DNA from: Bacteroides sp. OM05-12
GTDB taxonomy: Bacteria > Bacteroidota > Bacteroidia > Bacteroidales > Bacteroidaceae
DNA: 64,000 nucleotides
Assembly: GCF_003438995.1 (NCBI RefSeq)
Contig: NZ_QSUN01000007.1
Span: forward strand, 12,599-76,598
Reading direction: 5' to 3'
The notes under the pieces: model-generated
The model's input: the letters and a program-made list of their open reading frames with translations, nothing else
Databases searched by the model: none
What the model was told of the DNA's origin: nothing
Shown: positions 45,794 to 55,204 of the stretch, piece after piece
Numbering within the stretch: position 1 is the first letter of the stretch
Layout of the letters: each line of letters opens with the position of its first letter
Position numbers and translations under genes: made by a program

Positions 45794-45845
45794 TTTGATT
45801 TTATACAGCAAGAAGTTTGATTTTAGCAGATTATAAATATATTTG
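45794..45845 (+). promoter_or_regulatory. Direct-repeat operator and promoter before the AraC-type regulator
   Basis: TTTGATTTTA occurs at 45794-45803 and 45816-45825, 22 bp apart, each followed within a few bases by CAG. The second copy contains TTTG (45816-45819) as a -33 element, 18 bases before TATATTTG at 45838-45845. This is the layout of an AraC-family site overlapping a promoter. Confidence 0.6.
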
Positions 45846-45865
45846 TAACCAATAAAACAGATGTC

Positions 45866-46714
45866 ATGATGAAAACGGAAATTCCTAAATTTGACTTGCC
45901 TGTCGATTATATCATTATGAGTAACATAACCGGAAAACTCTTAAACCAATACGGGAGGTTCCCCTGTAAAATCAAGGCCGGATTATTTATTCTTTGTACA
46001 AAAGGTACTATACAAGCTACCATCAATCTATCCGAATATACAGTAAAAGCGAATGATTTTATAACATTACTACCGGGCAGTTTCATACAGATTCATAACG
46101 TATCATCTGATATCAAACTTTACGTTGCCGGATTTTCATCTAAATTTATTTCCATTTTCAATCCGATGAACTTTACGCAGAACCTGCTGCTGACCATTCT
46201 TGAAAATCCGGTTCTTCCGATTCCACCAGCCAATACATCTGTCTTTGAGAATATATATAAAGCTTTTATTGACGCATATCCCTTACAAGATCTACTTAGA
46301 AATAAAGAAATGATAAAAGCTATTTCATTTCTATTTACTCAAGGAGCCTGTGAATTATATCAATCACAGAGTTCATGGGAATCCATCCCTGTAACACGAG
46401 AAAATAATATCTATAAAAGATTCTTATTATTCGTATTAAAGAAATACAAGGAAGAGCACGATGTAACATATTATGCCAAATGTATGGGATTGACCTTACC
46501 CTACTTTTGTAACTCCATCAAAAAGGCCTCCGGACATACTCCGTCGGATATAATAGCGGCAACGATTGTCATGGATGCCAAGACACAACTAAGAACAACC
46601 GAGTTCTCCATCAAAGAAATAGCCAATTCATTAGGATTCGGGAATTCTGCTTTTTTCAGCAAATACTTTAAACGCCATACCGGTTCGACACCTCAGGAAT
46701 ATAGAAGAAGCTGA
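45866..46714 (+). CDS. AraC-family transcriptional regulator
   Basis: 282 residues. The N-terminal about 160 residues resemble a cupin-type effector domain (KAGLFILCTKGTIQA, NDFITLLPGSFIQIHNV). The C-terminal about 100 residues carry two HTH motifs, ending in FSIKEIANSLGFGNSAFFSKYFKRHTG-SPQEYR in the usual form. The start could be the ATG at 45866 or at 45869. It is divergent from the lipoprotein/TonB receptor operon and is the likely regulator of it and of itself. Confidence 0.93.
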   Translation: MMKTEIPKFDLPVDYIIMSNITGKLLNQYGRFPCKIKAGLFILCTKGTIQATINLSEYTVKANDFITLLPGSFIQIHNVSSDIKLYVAGFSSKFISIFNPMNFTQNLLLTILENPVLPIPPANTSVFENIYKAFIDAYPLQDLLRNKEMIKAISFLFTQGACELYQSQSSWESIPVTRENNIYKRFLLFVLKKYKEEHDVTYYAKCMGLTLPYFCNSIKKASGHTPSDIIAATIVMDAKTQLRTTEFSIKEIANSLGFGNSAFFSKYFKRHTGSTPQEYRRS

Positions 46715-46733
46715 GAGTTTACATTATACGAAA

Positions 46734-46764
46734 AATGGCCGTGAACTCATCGTCCACAGCCATT
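46734..46764. terminator. Terminator between the AraC-type gene and dnaK
   Basis: AATGGCCGTG (46734-46743) pairs with CACAGCCATT (46755-46764) between convergent genes, with A-rich sequence on the left and T-rich sequence further right. Confidence 0.75.
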
Positions 46765-46788
46765 CTATAAAATAGTTATTTTTCAGTC

Positions 46789-48702
46789 TTATTTCACTTC
46801 CTCAAAGTCAGCATCCTGAATATTTTCATCTTGCTTTGAAGAACCGCCTTGCTGTTGTCCGGCATTCATATCAGGACCGGCCTGTGCTCCACCTTGTGCA
46901 CCGCTTTGAGCGTACATTTCAGCACTTGCAGCCTGGAAAGCCGTATTTACTTCTGCGATAGCAGCATCAATACCTGCCAAATCCTGAGCCTTGTGAGCAT
47001 CTTTCAATTTTTGCAAAGCAGCTTCAATAGGAGCTTTCTTGTCTGCAGGAAGTTTATCTCCTAATTCTTTCAACTGATTTTCAGTTTGGAAGATAACACT
47101 ATCTGCCTGATTCAACTTATCGATTTTCTCACGTTCTTTCTTATCTGCCTCTGCATTAGCCTCAGCTTCAGCCTTCATCTTCTCGATTTCGTCTTTGCTC
47201 AAACCTGATGAAGCCTCGATACGGATAGCTTGTTCCTTACCTGTTGCTTTATCTTTTGCTGATACTTTCAAGATACCGTTAGCATCAATATCGAATGTAA
47301 CCTCGATCTGAGGAACACCACGACGTGCAGGAGCGATACCTGTCAGGTTAAACTGACCGATTGACTTGTTTTGAGCAGCCATCGGGCGTTCTCCCTGAAG
47401 AACGTGGATCGTAACTTCTGTCTGATTATCAGCTGCAGTAGAGAATGTTTCGCTCTTACGTGCAGGAATAGTTGTGTTGGCATCAATCAATTTAGTCATT
47501 ACTCCGCCAAGTGTTTCGATACCCATTGACAACGGAGTCACATCCAACAAGACAACACCCTTTATCTCATCTGTCAAAACAGCACCCTGAACGGCTGCAC
47601 CTACTGCTACAACTTCATCCGGATTAACACCCTTGGAAGGAGTCTTTCCAAAAAAGTTCTGAACCAGTTCCTGTACGGCAGGTATACGGGATGAACCACC
47701 CACAAGGATTACTTCATCAATATCTGCATTTGACAGACCTGCATCGCTCATTGCTTTCTTACAAGGTTCAAGACAAGCCTGAATCAAACCATGAGCCAAA
47801 GATTCGAATTTAGCACGGGTCAACGTCTTAACCAAGTGTTTTGGAACACCTGCAACCGGCATGATATACGGCAAGTTGATTTCTGTAGAAGTAGAAGAAG
47901 ACAATTCTATCTTAGCCTTTTCTGCTGCTTCTTTCAAACGTTGCAATGCCATCGGGTCAGCTTTCAGATCAGCACCTTCGTCCTTTTTAAACTCTTCTGC
48001 CAACCAGTCAATGATAACTTGGTCAAAGTCATCACCACCAAGGTGAGTATCACCGTTTGTAGAAAGAACTTCGAACACGCCACCACCGAACTCAAGAATA
48101 GAGATATCGAATGTACCACCACCAAGGTCGAACACTGCAATCTTCATATCTTTGTTTGCCTTATCCACACCATAAGCTAAAGCAGCGGCAGTCGGCTCAT
48201 TAACAATACGTTTTACCTCTAATCCGGCAATCTGTCCGGCTTCTTTTGTAGCCTGACGCTGAGAGTCAGAGAAATATGCAGGCACTGTGATAACGGCCTC
48301 TGTCACCTCTTGTCCCAAATAATCTTCTGCTGTTTTCTTCATCTTCTGAAGAATCATTGCAGAAATTTCCTGCGGAGTATAAAGACGTCCGTCGATATCA
48401 ACTCGCGGAGTATTATTATCACCTTTTACTACTTTATAAGGTACACGTGCTGTTTCTTTCTGCACCTGATCCCAGTTTTCACCCATGAAACGTTTGATAG
48501 AGAAGATAGTACGTTGAGGGTTAGTGATAGCCTGACGTTTTGCAGGATCACCCACTTTACGTTCGCCACCATCTATAAAAGCCACAATAGAAGGAGTAGT
48601 ACGCTTACCTTCACTGTTTGCTATAACTACCGGTTCGTTTCCTTCAAATACGGAAACGCAAGAGTTCGTAGTACCTAAGTCAATTCCAATAATTTTTCCC
48701 AT
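46789..48702 (-). CDS. dnaK: Chaperone DnaK (Hsp70)
   Basis: 637 residues, usual length. The nucleotide-binding domain has [28 protein letters not shown] and [13 protein letters not shown]; the substrate domain follows with [11 protein letters not shown]. The C-terminus ends in a Gln/Gly-rich tail and EEVK-like acidic end (DADFEEVK). It folds and refolds cytosolic proteins with DnaJ and GrpE, whose genes are not adjacent. Upstream on its strand is an inverted repeat (GATTGTTC ... GAACAATC at 48752-48787); no CIRCE element was seen. Confidence 0.98.
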   Translation of the reverse strand: MGKIIGIDLGTTNSCVSVFEGNEPVVIANSEGKRTTPSIVAFIDGGERKVGDPAKRQAITNPQRTIFSIKRFMGENWDQVQKETARVPYKVVKGDNNTPRVDIDGRLYTPQEISAMILQKMKKTAEDYLGQEVTEAVITVPAYFSDSQRQATKEAGQIAGLEVKRIVNEPTAAALAYGVDKANKDMKIAVFDLGGGTFDISILEFGGGVFEVLSTNGDTHLGGDDFDQVIIDWLAEEFKKDEGADLKADPMALQRLKEAAEKAKIELSSSTSTEINLPYIMPVAGVPKHLVKTLTRAKFESLAHGLIQACLEPCKKAMSDAGLSNADIDEVILVGGSSRIPAVQELVQNFFGKTPSKGVNPDEVVAVGAAVQGAVLTDEIKGVVLLDVTPLSMGIETLGGVMTKLIDANTTIPARKSETFSTAADNQTEVTIHVLQGERPMAAQNKSIGQFNLTGIAPARRGVPQIEVTFDIDANGILKVSAKDKATGKEQAIRIEASSGLSKDEIEKMKAEAEANAEADKKEREKIDKLNQADSVIFQTENQLKELGDKLPADKKAPIEAALQKLKDAHKAQDLAGIDAAIAEVNTAFQAASAEMYAQSGAQGGAQAGPDMNAGQQQGGSSKQDENIQDADFEEVK

Positions 48703-48751
48703 GATCGTATGTATTTTTAATTATTTATTCAAAAAAACGGTTCTCGTGTGA

Positions 48752-48787
48752 GATTGTTCATTCTAGTTCTATACTTTTAGAACAATC
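48752..48787. promoter_or_regulatory. Inverted repeat upstream of dnaK
   Basis: GATTGTTC (48752-48759) is perfectly inverted as GAACAATC (48780-48787), with an inner partial pairing TTCTA/TAGAA. It is 50 bases upstream of the dnaK start and may be an operator or leader hairpin. Confidence 0.4.
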
Positions 48788-48925
48788 GCACGTCTTACTT
48801 TTCACAAACCTTATGCCAAACCAGAAAAACAGTTTACAATAAAAAAGAAAGCCGGAAGTTTCTGACAGCAACTCTGCCTTTATGTCAGTTATGCGACCAA
48901 CCAAACAGCTATTAAAATAAGTATC

Positions 48926-48963
48926 TTACCCCATATATTTATTTACATAAATATATGGGGTAA
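48926..48963. repeat. Perfect 17-bp-stem palindrome
   Basis: TTACCCCATATATTTAT (48926-48942) and its exact complement (48947-48963) enclose TTAC. It lies roughly midway between the divergent dnaK and binding-protein genes, with no T-tract on either side. The 490-base gap 48703-49192 otherwise contains the dnaK leader repeat, the phased array at 49040-49127 and a promoter box at 49164. Confidence 0.75.
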
Positions 48964-49039
48964 AGTTCTAATAAAACATCCCTTTACGAAGGAGTGACAA
49001 AGATACCGATAGCTTTCTCCATTCACCCTGACAATCGGA

Positions 49040-49127
49040 TCGTTTCGGCAAGGAGAACCTATCGTTTGGGCAGGGGTAAACGACAGAACGGGCTTGGGCA
49101 AACGATTCGAGAAACAGGGCGAAACAA
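49040..49127. repeat. Loose 22-bp-phased array C
   Basis: Units start at 49040, 49062, 49084 and 49106. Units 1 and 2 share TCGTTT-GGCA-GG (16 of 22 identical). Units 2 and 3 share GGGC--GGG-AAACGA (14 of 22). Unit 4 is more degenerate. Unit 2 is itself a dyad (TCGTTT...AAACGA). The unit sequence differs from arrays A and B but the period is the same. Confidence 0.55.
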
Positions 49128-49163
49128 GCCGAACGACAGCATCGTATTTCCGGAATAAAAGTA

Positions 49164-49171
49164 TATCTTTG
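49164..49171 (+). promoter_or_regulatory. -7 box of the binding-protein/permease operon
   Basis: TATCTTTG fits TAnnTTTG and lies 21 bases before the ATG at 49193. It rules out the longer start at 49094. Confidence 0.6.
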
Positions 49172-49192
49172 CAAAAAAGAAAACAAAACAGT

Positions 49193-50317
49193 ATGAAAGC
49201 CTTATATTACTCATTATTAACTCTTTTATTGTTTATTTCATGCGTTCACAAACAGGCAAAAGACAATTCATCTGCCTTGGGTGAACCCGTCAGTTTCAAA
49301 TATGCACAAGGTTTCACAATAGGAAAGACAGCTAAATACACAGTCATCACGGTGCTAAATCCATGGGAAGAAGGTGCAATTTATGATCGCTATTATCTGG
49401 TGAAGGATGCAGATGAAACTGTTCCAAAAGACGGAAAAAAGGTACAAATACCATTGCAATCCATGGTGTCGAACTCTGCCACCCAACTGGAATTTCTTCA
49501 ACTCCTGGGAGTCATCGACAAAGTAACAGGCGTATGCAATGCCAATTTTATTTATAATCCTTTTATTCTCCAAGGGGTCAGTGAAGGAAAGATAAAAGAT
49601 TTGGGAGATGCGTTCAATCTGGACATAGAAAATCTACTAATGCTCCATCCCCAAGCCATCATGACATCTGCCTACAATGCGAAAGATGAAAACAGCAAAC
49701 GGATGGAACAAGCCGGGTTAACAATATTATATAACATAGAATGGCAAGAGAAATCGCTATTGGGACGCGCCGAATGGATTAAATTTATCGGAGCATTTTT
49801 TGATAAAGAGACGCTTGCAGACAGCCTTTTCAATAATGTCGAAAAGAATTATAACACCCTGAGGACTAAAGCAGAAAGCCTTACTTATACTCCCACTATT
49901 ATGTCCGGACAGGATTTTAGGGGAACATGGTCTATGCCCGGCGGACAAAGTTTTAATGCTCATTTATTCCGGGATGCAGGCGGTAACTATTTTTACGCAA
50001 ATGACAGCACTCCGGGAAGTATTCCTTCCAATATGGAAAACGCACTGGTTAATTTCAGTAATGCAGATATTTGGGTGGGCGTTCAAGCAAATACATTGGA
50101 AGAATTGGGAAAATCCGACGACAAATACAGGTTGTTTAAAGCATTCAAAAACGGGAATGTGTATAATTACAACAAACGTATGAATGCTACGGGAGGAAGT
50201 GACTACTGGGAAAGTGCGGTGGCACGACCGGACTTATTATTATCCGATATGATAAAGGTTTTTCATCCGGAGTTGCTTCCCGATTATGAATTGTTTTATA
50301 TGCAAAAACTGAAATGA
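49193..50317 (+). CDS. ABC-transporter substrate-binding lipoprotein (TroA/BtuF/FhuD-like)
   Basis: 374 residues from the ATG at 49193, chosen because it gives a clean lipoprotein signal (LLLFISC) behind the promoter box. The in-frame start at 49094 adds residues with no signal character. The helical-backbone binding-protein fold is suggested by VSNSATQLEFLQLLGVIDKV and by LLMLHPQAIMTSAYN. It binds a ferric-siderophore, heme or cobalamin in the periplasm; the sequence does not say which. Its stop overlaps the permease start by 4 bases (ATGA), so the two are coupled. Confidence 0.87.
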   Translation: MKALYYSLLTLLLFISCVHKQAKDNSSALGEPVSFKYAQGFTIGKTAKYTVITVLNPWEEGAIYDRYYLVKDADETVPKDGKKVQIPLQSMVSNSATQLEFLQLLGVIDKVTGVCNANFIYNPFILQGVSEGKIKDLGDAFNLDIENLLMLHPQAIMTSAYNAKDENSKRMEQAGLTILYNIEWQEKSLLGRAEWIKFIGAFFDKETLADSLFNNVEKNYNTLRTKAESLTYTPTIMSGQDFRGTWSMPGGQSFNAHLFRDAGGNYFYANDSTPGSIPSNMENALVNFSNADIWVGVQANTLEELGKSDDKYRLFKAFKNGNVYNYNKRMNATGGSDYWESAVARPDLLLSDMIKVFHPELLPDYELFYMQKLK

Positions 50318-51306
50318 AAAAAACTTTCTTTTTACTAATCATAATACTACTTGTCACTTTCTGTTTCGACATTTTACTCGGAAGCGTCCGGTTACCGTTT
50401 TCCGAAGTATGGGCAGCCCTGACAGGTAGTAGCGATAATATTGTCTACAAAGAAATCATATTAAACCACCGGCTGCCCAAGGCTCTGACCGCCATATTGA
50501 CAGGAACCTCGCTTTCCGTTGCCGGAATATTGATGCAAACGCTTTTCCGTAATCCACTTGCCGGACCGGATGTGCTGGGTGTCACCTCCGGGGCCAGTCT
50601 TGGTGTCGCATTACTCACACTGACTACTTCTGCCGTGCCTTTTTTCATCTTAACAGGTTGGGGACAAATTTCAGCGGCTATCATAGGAGCGGTTCTTGTA
50701 TTATTATTGGTTATATTGGTTTCCGTCAAGATACCGCAAACCGTTTCCCTGCTGATTATCGGTATGATGTTCGGAAACTTTGCCGGAGCAATCGTCAGCA
50801 TCTTGCAAAGTACCAGTAATCCGGATACACTAAAGCTATTCATTACATGGACATTCGGAAGTCTTTCATCCGTCAGCTGGACTTATATGAGCATCATGGC
50901 ACCCGTAACAATAGCCGGTATAGTCATTGCATTCTTGCTACAAAAACGATTGAATGTTCTGCTATTGGGAGAGAATTATGCAACCGGATTGGGTATTTCC
51001 GTCTTTCATACCCGTCTATGGATTATATTGGCTACCGCATTGCTGGCAGGTACATCCACCGCCTTCACTGGGCCTATTGCTTTTATCGGAGTAACAGTTC
51101 CCCATATTGCACGAGGCGTGTTTCATTCGTCCAACCATCGTATCACAATACCGGGCTCCATCCTTTGCGGAAGCATAATCATGCTCATCTGCGACTTAAT
51201 ATCACAACTGCCCGGCAGTCAAGGAACACTGCCTATCAATTCGGTAACAGCCCTTTTCGGAGCACCGATTATCATTTGGATTATAATGAAGAATAAGAAT
51301 CTATAA
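50314..51306 (+). CDS. FecCD-family ABC transporter permease
   Basis: 330 residues, usual size. It contains the family core FRNPLAGPDVLGVTSGAS and the ATPase-coupling region GPIAFIGVTVPHIAR, with about ten membrane helices. It would carry the ligand of the binding protein across the inner membrane. No ATP-binding gene follows: a terminator and then an opposite-strand gene come next, so the ATPase must be encoded elsewhere or shared. Confidence 0.93.
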   Translation: MKKTFFLLIIILLVTFCFDILLGSVRLPFSEVWAALTGSSDNIVYKEIILNHRLPKALTAILTGTSLSVAGILMQTLFRNPLAGPDVLGVTSGASLGVALLTLTTSAVPFFILTGWGQISAAIIGAVLVLLLVILVSVKIPQTVSLLIIGMMFGNFAGAIVSILQSTSNPDTLKLFITWTFGSLSSVSWTYMSIMAPVTIAGIVIAFLLQKRLNVLLLGENYATGLGISVFHTRLWIILATALLAGTSTAFTGPIAFIGVTVPHIARGVFHSSNHRITIPGSILCGSIIMLICDLISQLPGSQGTLPINSVTALFGAPIIIWIIMKNKNL

Positions 51307-51315
51307 GGCATAAAA

Positions 51316-51353
51316 AACTTGTTATACAGCCTTAGCAAGCCATATAACAAGTT
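51316..51353. terminator. Terminator between the permease and META-domain genes
   Basis: AACTTGTTATA (51316-51326) pairs with TATAACAAGTT (51343-51353). It lies between convergent genes. Confidence 0.8.
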
Positions 51354-51375
51354 CCGAATGAAACAAATATCACAA

Positions 51376-52197
51376 TCACTTCTTATTCAATGTCATCACT
51401 TCTTCACCATCAGCATTATAGAAAGCAAGCGTGCCGTCTTCCAATACATTAAAGCTCTTTACCGTATTCAATGCTCCCAATACTGCAGTTTCTGTTTCCA
51501 TATCCGCACACATCATCATGGTAGTAGCGAGCCGACCTAAATCGATAGCTGTCGGATTATTTTCATCCGGCTTTATCGCACCGTTTATAGAGTTACATCC
51601 CGCCGTACCATACACGCGACCTTCTGTCGTATCAAAACCGATGAAAGGTATCTTTTCCGACTTGCCGACAGGAGCACCGTTCACTGTTTTTATCAACCAC
51701 TCCCCATTCAATGAAGCCATTGTTACAGGAGTTTTCTCTACTTCCTTCTTCTCTATCACAACAACTTTATTTCCATCTTTATCACAGAGGGCCACCTTAC
51801 AAGCAGCATCCTCTTTTTTATCACAAGATATAACTTCAAAAGAATTAACTTTTTCCAATGCGCCAAGAACACTTTGTTCCGTCGTCATATCCGGACATGC
51901 CATACGAGTTCCGGCAATCGGTCCGAAATGCAGTACACCCGGTTTCAAAGAATCAACCATAAAAGTACCCATCATACGGTTACATCCGCTATTTCCATAA
52001 ATTCGTTTTGCTTCAAAATCAAAGCCGATAACGGGAACAGGTTGCTCATTCTCCGGACTAATCGTCTTTCCTTCTACTTCAACAATATTCCATTCTCCGT
52101 TTAAAGAAGCCGGACAAGCCGTTTTCTTACTAGAGCCACATGACGCTATCATAACGCCCAAACACATGATACCTACTGAATAAATCAATTTCTTCAT
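51376..52197 (-). CDS. Lipoprotein with two META/HslJ domains
   Basis: 273 residues from the ATG at 52195-52197; a GTG two codons upstream is less likely. The lipobox is IASC. Two META domains (about 30-145 and 165-270) share LNGEW, VIGFD/FIGFD, GNSGCNRM/GTAGCNSI and a later M-A-C-PDM / MMCADM element, so they arose by internal duplication. META domains are typical of heat-shock-linked outer-membrane lipoproteins such as HslJ. The precise role is unknown. Confidence 0.9.
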   Translation of the reverse strand: MKKLIYSVGIMCLGVMIASCGSSKKTACPASLNGEWNIVEVEGKTISPENEQPVPVIGFDFEAKRIYGNSGCNRMMGTFMVDSLKPGVLHFGPIAGTRMACPDMTTEQSVLGALEKVNSFEVISCDKKEDAACKVALCDKDGNKVVVIEKKEVEKTPVTMASLNGEWLIKTVNGAPVGKSEKIPFIGFDTTEGRVYGTAGCNSINGAIKPDENNPTAIDLGRLATTMMMCADMETETAVLGALNTVKSFNVLEDGTLAFYNADGEEVMTLNKK

Positions 52198-52232
52198 AGT
52201 CACTTTTTTTGTTTAGTTTAAATAATATGTCA

Positions 52233-52240
52233 CAAAGATA
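52233..52240 (-). promoter_or_regulatory. -7 box of the META lipoprotein gene
   Basis: TATCTTTG on the reverse strand, 36 bases before the ATG at 52197. Confidence 0.5.
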
Positions 52241-52323
52241 AAGATTAATCCCGGCAAATGTTAAAAGCCCCCGTTAAATATTCTTATCCATCTTATTACT
52301 ACTTATTCTTCAATTTATTTAAT

Positions 52324-52331
52324 TATCTTTG
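52324..52331 (+). promoter_or_regulatory. -7 box of the carboxynorspermidine dehydrogenase-bcp-recA operon
   Basis: TATCTTTG lies 40 bases before the ATG at 52371. The following two genes have gaps of only 13 and 15 bases, so this promoter probably serves all three. Confidence 0.55.
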
Positions 52332-52370
52332 CTCGGTTATCAATATTAAAACAATTAAAGTACACTTTAA

Positions 52371-53564
52371 ATGGGTAAAGTTCTAATTATTGGTGCAGGC
52401 GGTGTAGGAACCGTAGTTGCACATAAAGTGGCACAAAACGCCGATATATTTACAGATATTATGATTGCCAGCCGCACCAAATCCAAATGCGACGCAATAG
52501 TAAAAGCAATCGGTAATCCTAATATTAAGACAGCACAAGTAGACGCTGACAATGTAGATGAACTTGTTGCATTGTTTAATAGTTTCAAACCCGAAATCGT
52601 TATTAATGTGGCACTTCCATATCAAGACCTTACCATTATGGAAGCCTGTCTGAAAGCCGGAGTTAACTACTTGGATACTGCAAACTATGAACCCAAAGAC
52701 GAAGCACATTTCGAATATAGCTGGCAATGGGCCTACAAAAAACGTTTTGAAGATGCCGGACTGACAGCAATTTTAGGTTGTGGTTTCGACCCGGGAGTAA
52801 GTGGTATATACACTGCTTACGCTGCAAAGCACTATTTCGATGAAATCCAATATCTGGACATCGTGGATTGTAATGCCGGTAATCACCATAAAGCATTTGC
52901 TACGAACTTCAATCCGGAAATCAACATCCGCGAGATTACCCAGAACGGACGTTATTATCAAGACGGGAAATGGGTAACTACAGCTCCATTGGAAATACAT
53001 AAAGATTTGACTTACCCTAATATCGGCCCTCGTGATTCTTATTTATTGTATCATGAAGAACTGGAATCATTAGTCAAGAACTTCCCAACAATCAAACGGG
53101 CACGTTTCTGGATGACTTTCGGGCAAGAATATTTAACCCATCTACGTGTAATACAAAATATCGGTATGGCACGTATTGATGAAATCGATTATAACGGAAC
53201 AAAAATAGTTCCATTACAATTCTTAAAGGCTGTACTTCCGAATCCGCAGGATTTAGGGGAGAACTACGAAGGAGAAACTTCCATTGGTTGCCGTATACGT
53301 GGTATCAAAGATGGCAAAGAGCGCACATATTATGTATATAACAACTGTAGTCATCAGGAAGCCTATAAAGAAACAGGAATGCAGGGAGTAAGCTACACGA
53401 CCGGAGTTCCGGCTATGATCGGTGTCATGATGTTCCTGAAAGGTTTATGGAAACGTCCGGGTGTATGGAATGTAGAAGAATTTAATCCGGATCCATTCAT
53501 GGAACAATTAAACAAGCAAGGATTACCTTGGCATGAAGTAATTGACGGAGATTTGGAACTGTAA
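52371..53564 (+). CDS. Carboxynorspermidine (carboxyspermidine) dehydrogenase, saccharopine-dehydrogenase family
   Basis: 397 residues. A Rossmann motif VLIIGAGGVGTVVAHK starts the protein, followed by NVALPYQDLTIMEACLKAG and GCGFDPGVSG, both typical of the CANSDH/CASDH subfamily. The enzyme condenses aspartate semialdehyde with a diamine and reduces the product, the alternative route to spermidine or norspermidine used by many gut Bacteroides. The partner decarboxylase is not in the window. It precedes bcp and recA in one apparent operon. Confidence 0.92.
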   Translation: MGKVLIIGAGGVGTVVAHKVAQNADIFTDIMIASRTKSKCDAIVKAIGNPNIKTAQVDADNVDELVALFNSFKPEIVINVALPYQDLTIMEACLKAGVNYLDTANYEPKDEAHFEYSWQWAYKKRFEDAGLTAILGCGFDPGVSGIYTAYAAKHYFDEIQYLDIVDCNAGNHHKAFATNFNPEINIREITQNGRYYQDGKWVTTAPLEIHKDLTYPNIGPRDSYLLYHEELESLVKNFPTIKRARFWMTFGQEYLTHLRVIQNIGMARIDEIDYNGTKIVPLQFLKAVLPNPQDLGENYEGETSIGCRIRGIKDGKERTYYVYNNCSHQEAYKETGMQGVSYTTGVPAMIGVMMFLKGLWKRPGVWNVEEFNPDPFMEQLNKQGLPWHEVIDGDLEL

Positions 53565-53577
53565 AATGATATTTTAA

Positions 53578-54027
53578 ATGATGAATATAGGAGATAAAGC
53601 TCCCGAGATATTGGGAATAAATGAGGAAGGCGAGGAAATACGCCTTAGCAGTTACAAAGGAAAGAAAATCGTACTCTATTTCTATCCTAAAGACAGCACA
53701 TCAGGCTGTACTGCCGAAGCTTGCAATCTGCGTGACAATTATGCAGACCTACGTAAAGCGGGGTATGAAGTAATAGGCGTAAGCGTAGATAACGAGAAAT
53801 CACACCAGAAGTTTATTGAGAAGAATGAGCTTCCGTTTACTTTAATTGCAGACACAGATAAAAAATTAGTGGAACAATTCGGTGTGTGGGGAGAAAAAAG
53901 TATGTACGGACGTAAATATATGGGTACTTTCCGTACTACATTTATAATTAATGAAGAAGGTGTGATTGAGCGTATCATTACTCCAAAAGAAATAAAGGTA
54001 AAAGAACACGCTCAACAAATTATATAA
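53578..54027 (+). CDS. bcp: Thiol peroxidase Bcp (peroxiredoxin)
   Basis: 149 residues; either of two adjacent ATG codons (53578, 53581) may start it. The peroxiredoxin active site is FYPKDSTSGCTAEAC, with the peroxidatic Cys in SGC and the probable resolving Cys five residues later, as in E. coli Bcp. It reduces hydroperoxides in the cytosol using thioredoxin. It is 15 bases upstream of recA, so oxidative-stress and DNA-repair functions are co-transcribed. Confidence 0.95.
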   Translation: MMNIGDKAPEILGINEEGEEIRLSSYKGKKIVLYFYPKDSTSGCTAEACNLRDNYADLRKAGYEVIGVSVDNEKSHQKFIEKNELPFTLIADTDKKLVEQFGVWGEKSMYGRKYMGTFRTTFIINEEGVIERIITPKEIKVKEHAQQII

Positions 54028-54042
54028 TACATTACTTAACTT

Positions 54043-55083
54043 ATGGCTAAAAAAGAAACAGACGAATTGGCTTTTGATTCAAATACAAGTTCAAGCGAAA
54101 AGCTAAAAGCTCTGCAAGCCGCCATGGACAAGATTGAAAAGAGTTTTGGAAAAGGCTCTATCATGAAGCTTGGCGATGACCGGATACAAGAAATAGAAGT
54201 TATCCCAACTGGTTCTGTCGGACTGAATGTAGCATTGGGAGTGGGCGGTTACCCGCGTGGAAGAGTTATAGAAATATACGGTCCCGAATCCTCCGGTAAA
54301 ACGACACTCGCCATACACGCCATCGCAGAAGTACAGAAAATGGGAGGCATTGCCGCCATTATCGATGCAGAACATGCTTTTGACCGTTTTTATGCAAAAG
54401 GACTGGGCGTAGATGTAGATAATTTATATATTTCACAACCCGATAATGGTGAACAAGCATTAGAAATAGCGGAACAACTGATACGTTCTTCTGCGATTGA
54501 TTTGGTTGTAATTGACTCTGTTGCAGCTTTAACCCCTAAAGCGGAAATAGAAGGAGACATGGGAGAAAATAAAGTGGGTTTGCAGGCTCGCCTGATGTCA
54601 CAGGCACTTCGTAAACTGACCTCCGCCATCAGTAAGACCAAAACGACCTGTATCTTCATCAACCAATTACGTGAAAAGATCGGTGTAATGTTCGGGAATC
54701 CGGAAACAACTACCGGTGGTAATGCTTTAAAGTTCTACGCTTCCGTACGTTTGGATATACGTGGTTCACAGCCTATTAAAGACGGTGATGAAGTGATCGG
54801 AAAACAAACAAAAGTAAAAGTTGTAAAGAACAAAGTCGCACCTCCTTTCCGTCGTGCAGAATTCGACATTATGTTCGGGGAAGGGATATCACGCTCCGGT
54901 GAAATTATCGACTTGGGAACTGATCTTGGAATCATCAAAAAAAGCGGTTCATGGTATAGCTATAATGATACAAAATTAGGGCAAGGTCGTGATGCGGCAA
55001 AGGTTTGCATCAAAGATAACCCGGAATTGGCGGAAGAATTAGAAAAGCTTATTGCAGATAAATTGAAAGAAAAGAAAGCATAA
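54043..55083 (+). CDS. recA: Recombinase RecA
   Basis: 346 residues. The Walker A motif GPESSGKTT, the Walker B region ([12 protein letters not shown]) and the L2 loop [17 protein letters not shown] are all present. It catalyses strand exchange in homologous recombination and, where present, LexA-type self-cleavage. It is last in the operon, followed by a good terminator. Confidence 0.98.
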   Translation: MAKKETDELAFDSNTSSSEKLKALQAAMDKIEKSFGKGSIMKLGDDRIQEIEVIPTGSVGLNVALGVGGYPRGRVIEIYGPESSGKTTLAIHAIAEVQKMGGIAAIIDAEHAFDRFYAKGLGVDVDNLYISQPDNGEQALEIAEQLIRSSAIDLVVIDSVAALTPKAEIEGDMGENKVGLQARLMSQALRKLTSAISKTKTTCIFINQLREKIGVMFGNPETTTGGNALKFYASVRLDIRGSQPIKDGDEVIGKQTKVKVVKNKVAPPFRRAEFDIMFGEGISRSGEIIDLGTDLGIIKKSGSWYSYNDTKLGQGRDAAKVCIKDNPELAEELEKLIADKLKEKKA

Positions 55084-55115
55084 AGCTATTTTATTAATAA
55101 TTGAAATAAACGATT

Positions 55116-55150
55116 ATAGGGTTGCTTCAAAAGAGGCAATCCTATTTTTA
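55116..55150 (+). terminator. recA terminator
   Basis: ATAGGGTTGC pairs with GCAATCCTAT and is followed by TTTTTATT, 33 bases after the recA stop. Confidence 0.85.
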
Positions 55151-55153
55151 TTC

Positions 55154-55180
55154 TTGCTGTTAATAATTTTATTACCTTTG
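55154..55180 (+). promoter_or_regulatory. Promoter of the AICAR transformylase gene
   Basis: TTG at 55154-55156 and TACCTTTG at 55173-55180 precede the ATG at 55205. They exclude the longer in-frame start at 55154. Confidence 0.6.
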
Positions 55181-55204
55181 CAAGCAACTATAAACGAGAT
55201 TAAT

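Noticed and set aside
48968-49186. A 72-codon reverse-strand ORF upstream of the binding-protein gene
   Set aside because: It overlaps the phased repeats and promoter region, has no recognisable features, and the forward promoter box at 49164 lies within it.
49094-49192. N-terminal extension of the binding-protein ORF
   Set aside because: The extension would be translated from the phased repeats and the promoter box. Removing it gives a normal lipoprotein signal.
48964-49192. Cobalamin riboswitch before the binding-protein gene
   Set aside because: I could not find a B12-box-like core, and the promoter box leaves a leader of only about 15-20 bases.
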